This document shows positions 30,405 to 40,801 of a DNA stretch of 64,000 bases, one piece after another. Each line of letters opens with the position of its first letter. The stretch's first letter is position 1. Where the stretch lies: the NCBI RefSeq assembly GCF_000759795.1, contig NZ_BBMZ01000008.1, positions 124,001-188,000 of the forward strand, written 5' to 3'. Position numbers and translations under genes: made by a program. This DNA comes from Pseudescherichia vulneris NBRC 102420 (lineage in GTDB: Bacteria; Pseudomonadota; Gammaproteobacteria; Enterobacterales; Enterobacteriaceae). The notes beneath the pieces were generated by a model, which was given only the letters and a program-made list of their open reading frames with translations, did not search any database and was not told where the DNA came from.

Positions 30405-31103
30405 TCAAACAGGCAGGTCAACCAGCAGGGCCCGCAGCGGCGTATCCGCCACCAGCGTGATATTCGCCTCGTCGCGAATAAACGCCCCGTCGCCGCAGGT
30501 GAGCGCCTTCTGCTCCTCCTGGGGTGTCAGGGCATGGAACCTGCCGTGAATGGATTGCAGGTAGGCGCGCGGGCCATGGAGCTGAAAGCTGAGTTGCTCA
30601 CCCTCGTCCAGTTCAATATGGTGCAGCCAGACCTGCTGGCGGAGCTGCATACTCTCATCCTGCCCGTCGGGGGAAGCCAGCAGCTGCTGCTGGCCCGCGA
30701 TGGCCATCTTTTGCACCGGCGCGTTCTCACGCTCAGGGCAGGCGTCCAGCCAGAGCTGCATCCGCGTCAGGGACTTATCTTTGCTCAGGTTATGCTCGCT
30801 GTAGCTGATCCCCGGCTGGGTCGCTATCAGCAGCGCTTCTCCCGCCTTCACCTGTACATGATGGCCTTCGCTATCGCGGTACTCGGCCTCACCCTCAAGG
30901 ATCAGGTTGAGAATATCCACTTTAGGATAGGTACGCGGCTGGAACGACGCTCCGGGAGCCAGTACCTCCTGGTTCAGCACCCGCAGGGAGGCATAACCCA
31001 ACAGCTTAGGATCAAAGTAGTGTCCAAAGGAGAAGGTGTAACGGGCCTGCAGCCATCCGAAATCTGCCTGTCCGCACTGTTTGGCTGTTCTGGTAGTAAT
31101 CAT
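30405..31103 (-). CDS. yhaK: pirin-like bicupin YhaK
   Basis: YhaK is a cytoplasmic pirin-family bicupin. The E. coli protein was described as redox-sensitive and lacks the metal site of typical pirins. The 232-residue product has the pirin N-terminal cupin (about 20-130, including PRTYPKVDILNLILEGEAEYRD in two parts) and a second cupin in the C-terminal half. The biological substrate is unknown. A ribosome-binding site (GAGG) lies nine bases before the ATG. It is divergent from the LysR gene yhaJ, an arrangement that often means the regulator controls the neighbour. Confidence 0.93.
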   Translation of the reverse strand: MITTRTAKQCGQADFGWLQARYTFSFGHYFDPKLLGYASLRVLNQEVLAPGASFQPRTYPKVDILNLILEGEAEYRDSEGHHVQVKAGEALLIATQPGISYSEHNLSKDKSLTRMQLWLDACPERENAPVQKMAIAGQQQLLASPDGQDESMQLRQQVWLHHIELDEGEQLSFQLHGPRAYLQSIHGRFHALTPQEEQKALTCGDGAFIRDEANITLVADTPLRALLVDLPV

Positions 31104-31207
31104 AATTCTGACCTCTCTTTACACTAAATCAATGGTAAAGGTATGGACGCTGCATTGTTAGCCAGATATTCTGCCCAGTATGTTCAAATTTCCTGAATGA
31201 GAACGAG

Positions 31208-32104
31208 ATGGCTAAAGAGAGAGCGTTGACGCTCGAAGCACTGCGCGTTATGGACGCCATAGACAGACGCGGCAGCTTTGCGGCAGCGGCGGATGAGCTG
31301 GGCCGGGTACCTTCCGCATTGAGCTATACCATGCAGAAGCTGGAAGAGGAGCTGGACGTGGTGCTCTTCGACCGCTCCGGGCACCGGACAAAATTTACTA
31401 ACGTTGGGCGCATGCTGCTGGAACGGGGACGCGTGCTGCTGGAGGCCGCCGACAAGCTGACTACCGATGCCGAGGCGCTGGCCCGTGGCTGGGAGACGCA
31501 CCTGACGCTGGTGAGCGAAGCGCTGGTCCCCACGCCCGCGTTTTTCCCCCTGGTAGAGAGGCTGGCAACGAAAGCCAATACTCAACTCTCTATTATTACC
31601 GAGGTGCTGGCGGGGGCGTGGGAGCGTCTGGAGCAGGGCCGAGCGGATATCGTTATCGCCCCGGATATGCACTTCCGCTCGTCGTCAGAGATCAACTCGC
31701 GCAAGCTCTACACGCTTCTCAACGTCTACGTCGCCGCACCGGATCATCCGATCCACCAGGAGCCAGAGCCGCTCTCTGAGGTGACGCGGGTGAAATATCG
31801 CGGCGTCGCGGTGGCCGATACCGCCCGCGAGCGTCCGGTGCTTACCGTACAGCTGCTGGACAAGCAGCCGCGCCTGACGGTAAGCAGCCTGGAGGATAAG
31901 CGCAACGCGCTGCTGGCCGGGCTAGGGGTAGCCACCATGCCTTATCCGCTGGTGGAGCAGGATATTGCCGAAGGACGTCTGCGGGTAGTCAGCCCGGAAT
32001 CCACCAGCGAGGTGGATATCATTATGGCCTGGCGGCGCGACAGCATGGGCGAGGCGAAGGCCTGGTGTCTGCGGGAGATCCCTAAGCTTTTTGCCGGGAA
32101 ATAG
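31208..32104 (+). CDS. yhaJ: LysR-type regulator YhaJ
   Basis: This 298-residue LysR regulator has the N-terminal winged helix (about 8-65: ALRVMDAIDRRGSFAAAADELGRVPSALSYTMQKLE in parts) and a C-terminal periplasmic-binding-like effector domain. It matches E. coli YhaJ, which activates yqjF in response to products of 2,4-dinitrotoluene and has been tied to virulence regulation in pathogenic strains. Here yqjF is about 1.1 kb downstream on the other strand, so the regulator and known target remain neighbours. It is divergent from yhaK with a 104-base gap. Confidence 0.95.
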   Translation: MAKERALTLEALRVMDAIDRRGSFAAAADELGRVPSALSYTMQKLEEELDVVLFDRSGHRTKFTNVGRMLLERGRVLLEAADKLTTDAEALARGWETHLTLVSEALVPTPAFFPLVERLATKANTQLSIITEVLAGAWERLEQGRADIVIAPDMHFRSSSEINSRKLYTLLNVYVAAPDHPIHQEPEPLSEVTRVKYRGVAVADTARERPVLTVQLLDKQPRLTVSSLEDKRNALLAGLGVATMPYPLVEQDIAEGRLRVVSPESTSEVDIIMAWRRDSMGEAKAWCLREIPKLFAGK

Positions 32105-32109
32105 GCAAT

Positions 32110-32134
32110 AAAAAGGGCACCCTGAAGGTGCCCT
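32110..32134 (-). terminator. yqjG terminator
   Basis: On the minus strand an 8-bp stem (32127-32134 with 32114-32121) is followed by a T tract. It lies just after the yqjG stop, in the gap between yhaJ and yqjG. Confidence 0.85.
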
Positions 32135-32140
32135 GATAGC

Positions 32141-33127
32141 TTAGCCGAAGCGAATATCGCGCCCGTGCGGCTCATCCAGATCCTGCCACGGTCCGATGGA
32201 GATGATCCCCGTCGGGTTGATGGTCTTATGGCTGCGGTAGTAGTGGTTGCGAATGTGGGCGAAGTCGACGGTTTCGGCAATGCCCGGCAGCTGATAGATA
32301 TCGCGCAGGAAACCGTGCAGGTTCAGATAGTCGCTGATCCGGTGCTTATCGCACTTGAAGTGCGTCACGTAGACCGGGTCAAAGCGCACCAGCGTCGTCC
32401 ACAGGCGAATATCCGCCTCCGTGAGCTGATTCCCAGTGAGATAGCGATGCTGGCCGAGGATCTGCTCCAGCCGTGCCAGAGAAGAGAAGACATTCTCTAC
32501 CGCTTCATCGTAGGCTTCCTGGCTGGTCGCGAACCCGGCTTTGTAGACGCCGTTATTGACGTTATCGTAGATCCAGCTATTCAGCTCATCAATCTGCCCC
32601 CGCAGCGCGGGCGGATAGTAGTCACCTGCTTTCGCGCCGTGCGCATCAAAGGCGGTATTGAACATGCGAATAATATCCGCAGATTCGTTGCTGACGATGG
32701 TGTGGTTTTTCTTGTCCCACAGCACCGGCACGGTGACGCGCCCGGTATAGTGCGGGTCGGCGTGAAGATAGAGCTGATAGAGGAAATCGTGCTGATAGAG
32801 CTTGTCGCCGGTGGCGGCAGGGAAGCTATCATCAAAGGTCCAGCCGCTCTCCAGCATCAGCGGGTTAACCACCGACACGTCAATAAATGGCTCAAGGCCT
32901 TTCAGCGTGCGCAGGATCAGCGTGCGGTGCGCCCACGGGCAGGCGAGGGAGACGTAGAGATGGTAGCGATCTTTCTCAGGTGCAAAACCACCTTCGCCCG
33001 TCGGGCCTGCTTCGCCGTCTGCGGTTAGCCAGTTACGGAACGCGGACTCTGAGCGTTTAAACCGTCCGCCTGTCGACTTCGTATCGTACCAGACGTCATG
33101 CCAGACGCCGTCAATAAGCTGTCCCAT
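32141..33127 (-). CDS. yqjG: glutathionyl-hydroquinone reductase YqjG
   Basis: YqjG is a Xi-class glutathione transferase that reduces glutathionyl-hydroquinones. The 328-residue product has the Xi-class active-site motif LACPWAHR (catalytic Cys within it, near residue 63), a thioredoxin-like domain and a C-terminal helical domain with the YRSHKTINPTGIIS segment. It matches E. coli YqjG over its full length. It is downstream of yqjF on the minus strand, separated by about 80 bases. Confidence 0.96.
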   Translation of the reverse strand: MGQLIDGVWHDVWYDTKSTGGRFKRSESAFRNWLTADGEAGPTGEGGFAPEKDRYHLYVSLACPWAHRTLILRTLKGLEPFIDVSVVNPLMLESGWTFDDSFPAATGDKLYQHDFLYQLYLHADPHYTGRVTVPVLWDKKNHTIVSNESADIIRMFNTAFDAHGAKAGDYYPPALRGQIDELNSWIYDNVNNGVYKAGFATSQEAYDEAVENVFSSLARLEQILGQHRYLTGNQLTEADIRLWTTLVRFDPVYVTHFKCDKHRISDYLNLHGFLRDIYQLPGIAETVDFAHIRNHYYRSHKTINPTGIISIGPWQDLDEPHGRDIRFG

Positions 33128-33208
33128 GGTGCTCTCCTTACTGCCGGAAAAAGGTTAAGCGGGAAGAGCTCGCTCTCCCCGCCTTGAATTGCTTTCAGTA
33201 TAGAAGCC

Positions 33209-33601
33209 TTACCACTTTTTATTCAGAACGCGGTCGATGCTAAACGCGCCCGGACCGGTGATACCCAGCAGCAGGAAGCCGCCTGCGATGGTCAGGTTTT
33301 TCATGAACATGATGGAGTTCACGCCTTCAGCAAAGTTGCTGTGGAACAGGAACGCGGTGAGCAGCGTAAAGACGGCTGTAATCAGCGCGGTGGTACGGGT
33401 CAGGAAACCAAGCAGGATCGCCAGGCCGCCGCCGAACTCAAGCAGAATAACCAGCGGCAGCATGAAGCCCGGTACGCCCATCGCTTCCATATACTGCTGC
33501 GTGCCGGCATAACCGGTGATTTTGCCCCAGCCAGCGGTAATGAACAGAATTGGCATCAGAATACGCGCTACCAGAATACCCACATCTTCTAATTTTTTCA
33601 T
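33209..33601 (-). CDS. yqjF: DoxX family inner-membrane protein YqjF
   Basis: This 130-residue protein has four membrane segments and belongs to the DoxX family. It is nearly identical to E. coli YqjF, starting MKKLEDVGILVARILMPILF and ending NKKW. The biochemical role is unknown. In E. coli it is strongly induced by quinone-type and dinitrotoluene breakdown products through YhaJ. It lies upstream of yqjG, whose product acts on quinone adducts, which suggests a shared quinone-stress function. Confidence 0.94.
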   Translation of the reverse strand: MKKLEDVGILVARILMPILFITAGWGKITGYAGTQQYMEAMGVPGFMLPLVILLEFGGGLAILLGFLTRTTALITAVFTLLTAFLFHSNFAEGVNSIMFMKNLTIAGGFLLLGITGPGAFSIDRVLNKKW

Positions 33602-33791
33602 TTTACTCTCCAGAAAACCCTAAGGCTTAAAAATGTTATTTTTCCAGCGCTGGCGGGCACATGCGGCTCGTTCGCTGTCGATGGAGAGGATAATAAACGC
33701 GGCGGGGAGGGATTGTTAGCAAGGAAAACTGTCAATCTTTATCAAATAATATGATTGATAGCTATGCGGTCACGCCGAGCGGCGCTACGCT

Positions 33792-33824
33792 TGCACCGGC
33801 CTACACACTGCGTGGGCCGGTGCA
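33792..33824. repeat. hairpin after yqjK (REP-like)
   Basis: A 10-bp perfect stem (33792-33801 with 33815-33824) lies just past the yqjK stop. Part of the surrounding sequence resembles a degenerate REP. No T tract follows on the minus strand. The rest of the 33602-33833 gap holds the yqjF promoter region and no ORF. Confidence 0.6.
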
Positions 33825-33833
33825 TAGTAGTGA

Positions 33834-34133
33834 TTAACGCAGGCGCTGCTGCTTGAGAGTGGTCTGAACCAGACGCCAGGTGCTCCACGCGGCAAACCCG
33901 CGTTTCGCCCAACGCAGCATCATGTTGGGATGGCGAACGGTGCGCACCGCCAACAGGCTACTGCCCACCAGCAGCCACGACCGCAGGCTGAGGAAGGTGT
34001 TCCAGCCACGATCGTAAGCGCCCGTCGTCTCTAGCCAGTCGCGACGACTGGCGGTCAAATCAAGGCGCTGCTGCTGGATCTGGCTTAGCAGCATCGCTTT
34101 GCGTTTAAGACGCTCCGCTTTACTACTGCTCAC
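33834..34133 (-). CDS. yqjK: YqjK-like family protein
   Basis: This 99-residue basic protein matches E. coli YqjK. It has an N-terminal coiled-coil-like basic helix (RLKRKAMLLSQIQQQRLDL) and a possible membrane-associated segment near 45-70. No function is known. The start is GTG, sharing one base with the yqjE stop (TAGTG), so translation is coupled. It is the last gene of the yqjCDEK series. Confidence 0.9.
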   Translation of the reverse strand: MSSSKAERLKRKAMLLSQIQQQRLDLTASRRDWLETTGAYDRGWNTFLSLRSWLLVGSSLLAVRTVRHPNMMLRWAKRGFAAWSTWRLVQTTLKQQRLR

Positions 34134-34528
34134 TATTTATCCTCCTCCAGCAGAGAACGATCGTTAGCCAGCTCGCTACGCGTATGGCGCAGGAACGTTG
34201 ATTGTCGAGCCTTGTGCATTGTCCAGAAACCGCCGATGATAGCGCCTACCAGCAGAACCACAGTGGTAGCGATCATCGCGTTAAGACGGTATTGAGGGTC
34301 GATAGCCCAGATGATAAGAACCATCAGGCTCATCAGGCCAAAGGCGGCCAGCAGCATGGTAAGCCCCACCATCAGGAGCATCTGGATGACGTTAGCTTTC
34401 TCTTCTTCCAGTTCTACCACGACCAGCCGCAAACGCGTTTCGACCATCTCAACAAGGATAGTCATAATGCGTTGCCCAATACCCAGGACGCTTTTGCCTG
34501 GCCCGCTTGTTTGACGTAAGTCAGCCAT
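34133..34528 (-). CDS. yqjE: inner-membrane protein YqjE (phage holin family type)
   Basis: This 131-residue protein has two strong membrane segments (about 48-75 and 80-105) with short charged ends, and matches E. coli YqjE, a member of the Phage_holin_3_6/YqjE family. I start at MADLRQTSGPGKS to match E. coli; the open frame continues upstream through a Cys/Arg-rich stretch that overlaps yqjD. It probably works with YqjD at the membrane, and may recruit YqjD-bound ribosomes; this is inference. Confidence 0.92.
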   Translation of the reverse strand: MADLRQTSGPGKSVLGIGQRIMTILVEMVETRLRLVVVELEEEKANVIQMLLMVGLTMLLAAFGLMSLMVLIIWAIDPQYRLNAMIATTVVLLVGAIIGGFWTMHKARQSTFLRHTRSELANDRSLLEEDK

Positions 34529-34530
34529 AA

Positions 34531-34842
34531 TCAGCGTCGCGTCAGAAGCACGCCCAGCACCACACCGGCTGCAGCGGCAATCCCTACACCAGTCCACGGG
34601 TTCTCGCGCACATATTCATCGGCGCGCGTGGCGGCTTCACGGGTTTGTTTAGCAATAACATCGCTGGTTTCACCCAGACGATAGCGGCTTTCATGCAGAG
34701 CGCGCTCTGCTTTAGTACGCAGCTTACTCAACTCTTCTTTCGATTTGTCCCCGGAGTTACTTAATACCTCTTCCAGGGTATCCGTCAGGGATTTCAACTC
34801 AGCGCGCAGATGATCGGCGGTAGTATCTTTAGACTTAGACAT
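34531..34842 (-). CDS. yqjD: ribosome-associated membrane protein YqjD
   Basis: YqjD is a C-tail-anchored inner-membrane protein that binds 70S and 100S ribosomes in stationary phase, a paralogue of ElaB and YgaM. The 103-residue product has a long helical N-terminal part (about 5-75) and a C-terminal anchor GVGIAAAAGVVLGVLL followed by TRR. In E. coli it is RpoS-dependent. It lies between yqjC and yqjE with two bases separating it from yqjE. Confidence 0.95.
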   Translation of the reverse strand: MSKSKDTTADHLRAELKSLTDTLEEVLSNSGDKSKEELSKLRTKAERALHESRYRLGETSDVIAKQTREAATRADEYVRENPWTGVGIAAAAGVVLGVLLTRR

Positions 34843-34875
34843 AATTCTCTCCAGGTGAGCGAGTGGTAACTTCCT

Positions 34876-35244
34876 TTAATAATCACGGGCCTCAAGCGCA
34901 CGCAGCTCTTCCTGCGCCTCTTTCAGCTTGTGTTCACGTTTGGTCACTTTATCCGCATCGCCTTTTTGCTGTGCTTCAGTCAGATCCTGCTGACGTTCAG
35001 CAACCTCTTCCTTTTGTTCAGCAATTTTTTTCTGGTGGTCTGCGCGCAGCTTGCTGTCGGTGCAGTTGGCTTTTAACTCTTTAAGCGCGGTGTTCAGTCC
35101 GTCAACGCGGCTCTGATTGTTATGCTTCTCGGCGTAGCTGATCTCGCGCAGGATATCCTGTTCTTTCTCCTGGCAAAGCGATACGGCCTGCGAAGCGGCG
35201 CTCAAAGATAAAAGGCTTAACGCCAGTACGATGCGGTATCTCAT
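34876..35244 (-). CDS. yqjC: periplasmic DUF1090 protein YqjC
   Basis: This 122-residue exported protein matches E. coli YqjC (DUF1090). It has a signal peptide (MRYRIVLALSLLSLSAASQA, cleavage after AxA-like SQA) and a charged coiled-coil body rich in Lys, Glu and Gln. I start at MRYRIV, as in E. coli; the frame is open ten codons further. It leads the yqjCDEK series. The function is unknown; in E. coli it has been linked to acid-stress survival. Confidence 0.92.
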   Translation of the reverse strand: MRYRIVLALSLLSLSAASQAVSLCQEKEQDILREISYAEKHNNQSRVDGLNTALKELKANCTDSKLRADHQKKIAEQKEEVAERQQDLTEAQQKGDADKVTKREHKLKEAQEELRALEARDY

Positions 35245-35395
35245 TCTTATAACTTTCCCTTGTTTAAGCGGCATATCACCATGAAATGCCGATAATGTAG
35301 TCAGTAAAAGAGTGACACTGTTCCCGTCTACTCAAGCATAGTAAGTAAACGCGAAGATCACCAAAGTAAGTGAAAAGATTCGGATTAGTAGAAGG

Positions 35396-35797
35396 TTAAC
35401 CCAGACGGTGAGGCGTATCGCGCAGGCGGGTAAGCCAGGCTGCCGTCTGGTCGTCGTCGTCCTGAAGGGCGATGATATAGCCCTGCGGCAGGGTGCGGTC
35501 TAAGACCACTTTTGCCGCCGCGCTTTGCGCGCTGGAGTCAAAGGTAATGACCAGGGTGTCATTTTTCGGCGTGATGCTTTTGAAGCGGATCCCGTTGGCG
35601 TCGAGGTGGTGCCAGACGGAGAAGCCGTCCGGCACGCTGACGCTCTGGTTACCGGGACGAATAGCCAGCGTCGACTCGCGCTGCTGGAGGGTAGCCCAGG
35701 CAGCGAAGAGCAGGGTAAAGAGCATAATGGCGGCCAGCGCAAAAGCGCACTGATGTATGAGTGCGCGCCGCGAACGTAGCTTACTGCCGATTTCCAT
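35396..35797 (-). CDS. mzrA: EnvZ/OmpR modulator MzrA
   Basis: MzrA is a small inner-membrane protein that binds EnvZ in the periplasm and raises OmpR phosphorylation, linking the CpxAR and EnvZ/OmpR systems. The 133-residue product has one membrane segment (about 17-38) and a periplasmic domain. Its position after yqjA identifies it. I use the ATG at 35797, which overlaps the yqjA end by 17 bases; an in-frame ATG at 35830 would extend the overlap. The E. coli protein has 127 residues and the N terminus is the least certain part. Confidence 0.85.
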   Translation of the reverse strand: MEIGSKLRSRRALIHQCAFALAAIMLFTLLFAAWATLQQRESTLAIRPGNQSVSVPDGFSVWHHLDANGIRFKSITPKNDTLVITFDSSAQSAAAKVVLDRTLPQGYIIALQDDDDQTAAWLTRLRDTPHRLG

Positions 35798-36443
35798 ATT
35801 TTTTCTTCCATAAAACGAACAGCGAGCCAACCAGCCCTATTACCAGCAGCACCACCGGCAGCAGCATCAGGCAGGACATGAGCGCATCTTCATATTTGAG
35901 AAACACGGGCGTCTTGCCCAGCAGATAACCAAAGGTCGTCAGGATCACTACCCACAGCAGGCCGCTCATCCAGTTAAAGAACTGAAAGCGAGCGTTACTC
36001 AGGCCGGAAAGACCGGCGATGGTCGGCAGCAGCGTGCGCACAAAGGCGATAAAGCGGCCGATCAGCAGCGCGGAGAGCCCATGCTTATGGAACATATGGT
36101 GCGCCCGCTGGTGATAGTGTGCGGGCAGATGTGACAGCCAGTTCTGCACGATACGCGTATTACCGAGCCAGCGTCCCTGGATATAGCTTACCCAGCAGCC
36201 GAGGCTGGCGGCGGCGGTAAGCAGCAAAATCGTTTGCGGATAACCCATTGCCCCTTTGGCAATCAGGACGCCTACCAGCACCAGCAGGCTATCACCCGGT
36301 AAAAATGCCGCTGGCAGCAGGCCGTTTTCCAGAAACAAAATCATAAATAAAACAAAATAGAGCATGCCGATCATGGAAGGATTCGCCAGCGTTTCGAAAT
36401 CCTGGTGCCATAAAGCGTTCAGTAACTGGGTAAGTAGTTCCAT
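35781..36443 (-). CDS. yqjA: DedA family transporter YqjA
   Basis: YqjA is a DedA-family inner-membrane protein needed with YghB for cell division, alkaline tolerance and proton-dependent homeostasis, now considered an undecaprenyl-phosphate/lipid flippase family. The 220-residue product keeps the residues essential in E. coli: Glu39, Asp51, Arg130 and Arg136. It has about five membrane segments. It is followed by the overlapping mzrA. In E. coli both belong to the Cpx regulon; I did not find an unambiguous CpxR box in the 250 bases upstream, which contain no ORF. Confidence 0.95.
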   Translation of the reverse strand: MELLTQLLNALWHQDFETLANPSMIGMLYFVLFMILFLENGLLPAAFLPGDSLLVLVGVLIAKGAMGYPQTILLLTAAASLGCWVSYIQGRWLGNTRIVQNWLSHLPAHYHQRAHHMFHKHGLSALLIGRFIAFVRTLLPTIAGLSGLSNARFQFFNWMSGLLWVVILTTFGYLLGKTPVFLKYEDALMSCLMLLPVVLLVIGLVGSLFVLWKKKYGNRQ

Positions 36444-36694
36444 TCAGTGTTCCTGGTACATCGGTTAACGAATATCGGGGTTAACGCCGCTGGAAAGAAA
36501 TTGCATCTAATTGTAACAAACGCCAGAGATCTGCGTCACTGAAAATACGTATTTTAGGAATTGATTTTGCTTGCGGGGGCGGGGAGTGACAAAGGTTTTT
36601 ACAAAGGCTGACACTCTATACGGTTACTGACCGCGTTATGTTATTGATTGCACAGCGCAGGCGCACCAGCGCCCGCGGCAAAAAGAGAAGGGTG

Positions 36695-37471
36695 TTATTT
36701 CACGGCGGTTGCGGCAGTATCGAGGTGAACCACCGGATTTTCAGCAAACAGATAGCGGTCAGCGTTGAACTCAAAGTCGTCGCTAGTTTCATTGAACAGC
36801 ATCAGCTTGGTGTTCTCCAGATGCTGCCACATCGCTACCTTCGCCGCATGCGGATCTTTACGAATCAGCGCCTTAAGGATCTGGTCATGATCGTCACACC
36901 AGTTGTCTACGGTGCGGGCATCAATGTGATCGTGCAGTTTTTTCCAGTACGGGTTGTGTATGCGCTGAGTCCACATTTTTTCTACGATTGCTGCCAGGGC
37001 GGTGTTCTGCGTGGCCAGCGCCACCTGAACGTGGAACTGGAGATCCCACTCCGAGTCGCGGAAGCACTTCTCCTGCCGCGCCTTATCCTGGATCTCCATC
37101 AGCTTCATGATGTCCTGTTTAGTCACCTGGGTAGCGGCAAACTCGGCAATATTACTTTCAATAAGCTGGCGAGCCTGTAGCAGCTCAAACGGACCGTAGT
37201 TAGCAAACTCCATAGACTCGTCGGGGATCTGCTGATATTTCGCCTGGTTAGAGATGACATGGATACCCGAGCCTTTGCGCACTTCGACGTAGCCTTCAAC
37301 TTCCAGCATGATGATCGCTTCGCGCACCACGGTGCGGCTCACGCTCTTCTCATCGGCAATAAAACGCTCGGCAGGCAGTTTGTCACCGACAAGATACACG
37401 CCGGCCTCAATGCGGCTCTTTAGCTCAGCGGCCAGCTGCTGATATAAACGGCGTGATTCGGTGATTTCCAT
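36695..37471 (-). CDS. exuR: hexuronate regulon repressor ExuR
   Basis: ExuR is a GntR/FadR-type repressor of galacturonate and glucuronate genes, released by the hexuronates or their derivatives. The 258-residue product has a winged-helix domain (about 8-75, with [23 protein letters not shown] in pieces) and a FadR C-terminal domain with metal-binding histidines. It matches E. coli ExuR. It lies downstream of exuT on the same strand behind a strong terminator, so it probably has its own promoter with a possible ExuR site at 37505-37517. Confidence 0.96.
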   Translation of the reverse strand: MEITESRRLYQQLAAELKSRIEAGVYLVGDKLPAERFIADEKSVSRTVVREAIIMLEVEGYVEVRKGSGIHVISNQAKYQQIPDESMEFANYGPFELLQARQLIESNIAEFAATQVTKQDIMKLMEIQDKARQEKCFRDSEWDLQFHVQVALATQNTALAAIVEKMWTQRIHNPYWKKLHDHIDARTVDNWCDDHDQILKALIRKDPHAAKVAMWQHLENTKLMLFNETSDDFEFNADRYLFAENPVVHLDTAATAVK

Positions 37472-37504
37472 ATGCGCTCCAGGCGAGACAGGATAGATAG
37501 ATTT

Positions 37505-37517
37505 GTTATACCACTTT
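37505..37517. promoter_or_regulatory. possible ExuR site upstream of exuR
   Basis: GTTATACCACTTT, whose complement reads AAAGTGGTATAAC, lies about 35 bases before the exuR start. It resembles the sequence AAATTGGTGTGATAAC near uxaC. The similarity is seen; the ExuR assignment is tentative. Confidence 0.35.
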
Positions 37518-37542
37518 TCCTAAATTCTCACCATACCAGTAA

Positions 37543-37572
37543 TGAAAAAGCCGCCCGAATAGTGTGGGCGGC
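37543..37572 (-). terminator. exuT intrinsic terminator
   Basis: On the minus strand a 7-bp GC stem (37566-37572 with 37550-37556) is followed by TTTTTC. It lies just after the exuT stop. Confidence 0.9.
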
Positions 37573-37600
37573 TGGGTATCAAATGCGTTATTACATTCTA

Positions 37601-38905
37601 TTAGTGTTGGGCGGCAGGGCCACCGACGGCTCGCTTCTCTTCCTCAAGCTCGGCAGCGGACTTGCTCTTCAGCACGGTCCAGATAACGATAGCCCCCATG
37701 ATGTCGAACACGGCCAGCACAGCAAACAGCGGGCTGAAGCCAATGGTATCCGCCAGCGCACCGACCACCAGCGCAAACATGGTGCTCGCCGTCCAGGCCG
37801 CCATACCGGTCAGACCGTTAGCCGTCGCCACTTCGTTACGACCAAACACGTCAGAGGAGAGCGTGATCAGCGCACCAGACAGAGACTGGTGAGCAAAGCC
37901 GCCGATACACAGCAGGCCAATCGCCACGTACGGGCTGGTGAACAGGCCGATCATGCCAGGGCCAATCATCAGTACCGCACCCATGGTCACAACCATTTTA
38001 CGGGAGACGATCAGGTTCACGCCAAACCAGCGCTGGAACAGCGGCGGCAGGTAGCCCCCTACGATACAGCCGAGGTCTGCGAACAGCATAGGCATCCAGG
38101 CGAACATCGCGATCTCTTTCAGGTTAAAGCCGTAGACTTTAAACATGAACAGCGGGATCCAGGCGTTGAACGTACCCCAGGCCGGCTCTGCCAGGAAACG
38201 CGGCAGGGCGATACCCCAGAACTGACGAGTACCCAGAATCTGCCAGACGGTCATTTTCTTACCGTTGTTGGTCTGGTGCTGTGCTTCCTGACCGCCAATG
38301 ATATAGCTACGCTCTTCTTCAGTTAATTTTTTCTGATCGCGCGGGTGTTTGTAGAAAATCAGCCAGGCCATTGCCCAGGCGAAGCTCAGCACGCCGGAGA
38401 TAATGAACGCCAGCTGCCAGCTGTGCATAACGATTGCCCACACCACCAGCGGCGGTGCAATCATCGCCCCGATAGAGGAGCCAACGTTGAAGTAGCCAAC
38501 GGCAATAGAACGCTCTTTCGCCGGGAACCACTCGGAAGCGGCTTTCAGGCCTGCCGGGATCATCGCAGCTTCAGCGGCACCGACTGCACCACGTGCCAGC
38601 GCTAAACCACCCCAGCTGCCTGCCAGCGCCGTAGCACCGCAGAAGATTGCCCAGGTCACAGCAAAGACGGCGTAGCCTACTTTGGTACCCAGAATGTCCA
38701 GCACGTAGCCCGCAACCGGCTGCATGATGGTGTAGGCGGCGGAATAAGCCGCGATGATATACGAGTACTGCTGCGTGGAGATGTGCAGCTCTTCCATTAG
38801 CGTTGGCGCAGCCGCAGCAATGGTGTTACGGGTCAGGTAGCCAAGCACGGTGCCCAGCGTCACCAGCGCTATCATGTACCAACGTAAACCTTTAATTTTA
38901 CGCAT
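37601..38905 (-). CDS. exuT: hexuronate transporter ExuT
   Basis: ExuT is an MFS proton symporter that imports D-galacturonate and D-glucuronate. The 434-residue product has 12 membrane segments and matches E. coli ExuT, including the FPAKERSIAVGYFNVGSSIG region (about 125-144). I start at MRKIKGLRWY because GAGG is seven bases upstream; the in-frame ATG four codons before has none. It is divergent from uxaCA, with a 466-base region between them. Confidence 0.96.
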   Translation of the reverse strand: MRKIKGLRWYMIALVTLGTVLGYLTRNTIAAAAPTLMEELHISTQQYSYIIAAYSAAYTIMQPVAGYVLDILGTKVGYAVFAVTWAIFCGATALAGSWGGLALARGAVGAAEAAMIPAGLKAASEWFPAKERSIAVGYFNVGSSIGAMIAPPLVVWAIVMHSWQLAFIISGVLSFAWAMAWLIFYKHPRDQKKLTEEERSYIIGGQEAQHQTNNGKKMTVWQILGTRQFWGIALPRFLAEPAWGTFNAWIPLFMFKVYGFNLKEIAMFAWMPMLFADLGCIVGGYLPPLFQRWFGVNLIVSRKMVVTMGAVLMIGPGMIGLFTSPYVAIGLLCIGGFAHQSLSGALITLSSDVFGRNEVATANGLTGMAAWTASTMFALVVGALADTIGFSPLFAVLAVFDIMGAIVIWTVLKSKSAAELEEEKRAVGGPAAQH

Positions 38906-39144
38906 GTAAAACCTCATCGTTATGTTATTTCCGCCTTGGGCGGCCCTCCTCCGGATCGAGCCGGGGGAGATGTAACGGGGGGCCTAGCCGGGAGTAACTC
39001 CCGAAACGGCCCGGACCTTGCCATCAGTGTGCGTGCACAAGTCGGTATCCGTACCGGTAAACTCAGTGATAAATCACCTGTAATGCATTCCGTCGGTATA
39101 TGTTTCGCGACGGCAGAAAGATAACTTGTCATACAACTTTAAAA

Positions 39145-39160
39145 GGTGAGTGACATCACA
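39145..39160. promoter_or_regulatory. CRP site between exuT and uxaC
   Basis: GGTGA-GTGACA-TCACA matches the CRP consensus with one mismatch in the 466-base divergent region. It fits catabolite control of hexuronate genes. The remainder of 38906-39371 holds promoter-like sequence and an imperfect inverted repeat at 39229-39254 but no ORF. Confidence 0.65.
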
Positions 39161-39302
39161 AAAGTGCTTTTCTCTGTGTGGGCATTATTCCGCGCCAGCA
39201 AAGCCAGAGCTGGCGCGGGTTAGCGGCGAATTTACTCCCTTGAGGGTAAATTTTTTGTCAGCGTTTATTGATCTAACTCACGAAAATATCTTCGGTCTAT
39301 AG

Positions 39303-39321
39303 AAATTGGTGTGATAACTTT
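39303..39321. promoter_or_regulatory. possible ExuR operator upstream of uxaC
   Basis: AAATTGGTGTGATAACTTT lies about 50 bases before the uxaC start. Its left half fits the AAATTGGTAT-type motif known for UxuR/ExuR sites, and it resembles the site upstream of exuR. Assignment is tentative. Confidence 0.4.
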
Positions 39322-39359
39322 GTCAGCATTGAACGTACGCATCTAACGCACTCGTTTAG

Positions 39360-40784
<1,425 letters not shown>

Positions 40785-40801
40785 GGCCGTTTGAGGTTGA
40801 T

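Noticed and set aside
35274-35395. Region between yqjC and mzrA considered for a small gene
   Set aside because: Only short frames without ribosome-binding sites are present; it most likely holds the yqjC promoter.
37472-38326. A 284-codon frame opposite exuT
   Set aside because: It overlaps a complete MFS transporter and begins at the exuR start boundary by chance; no conserved sequence.
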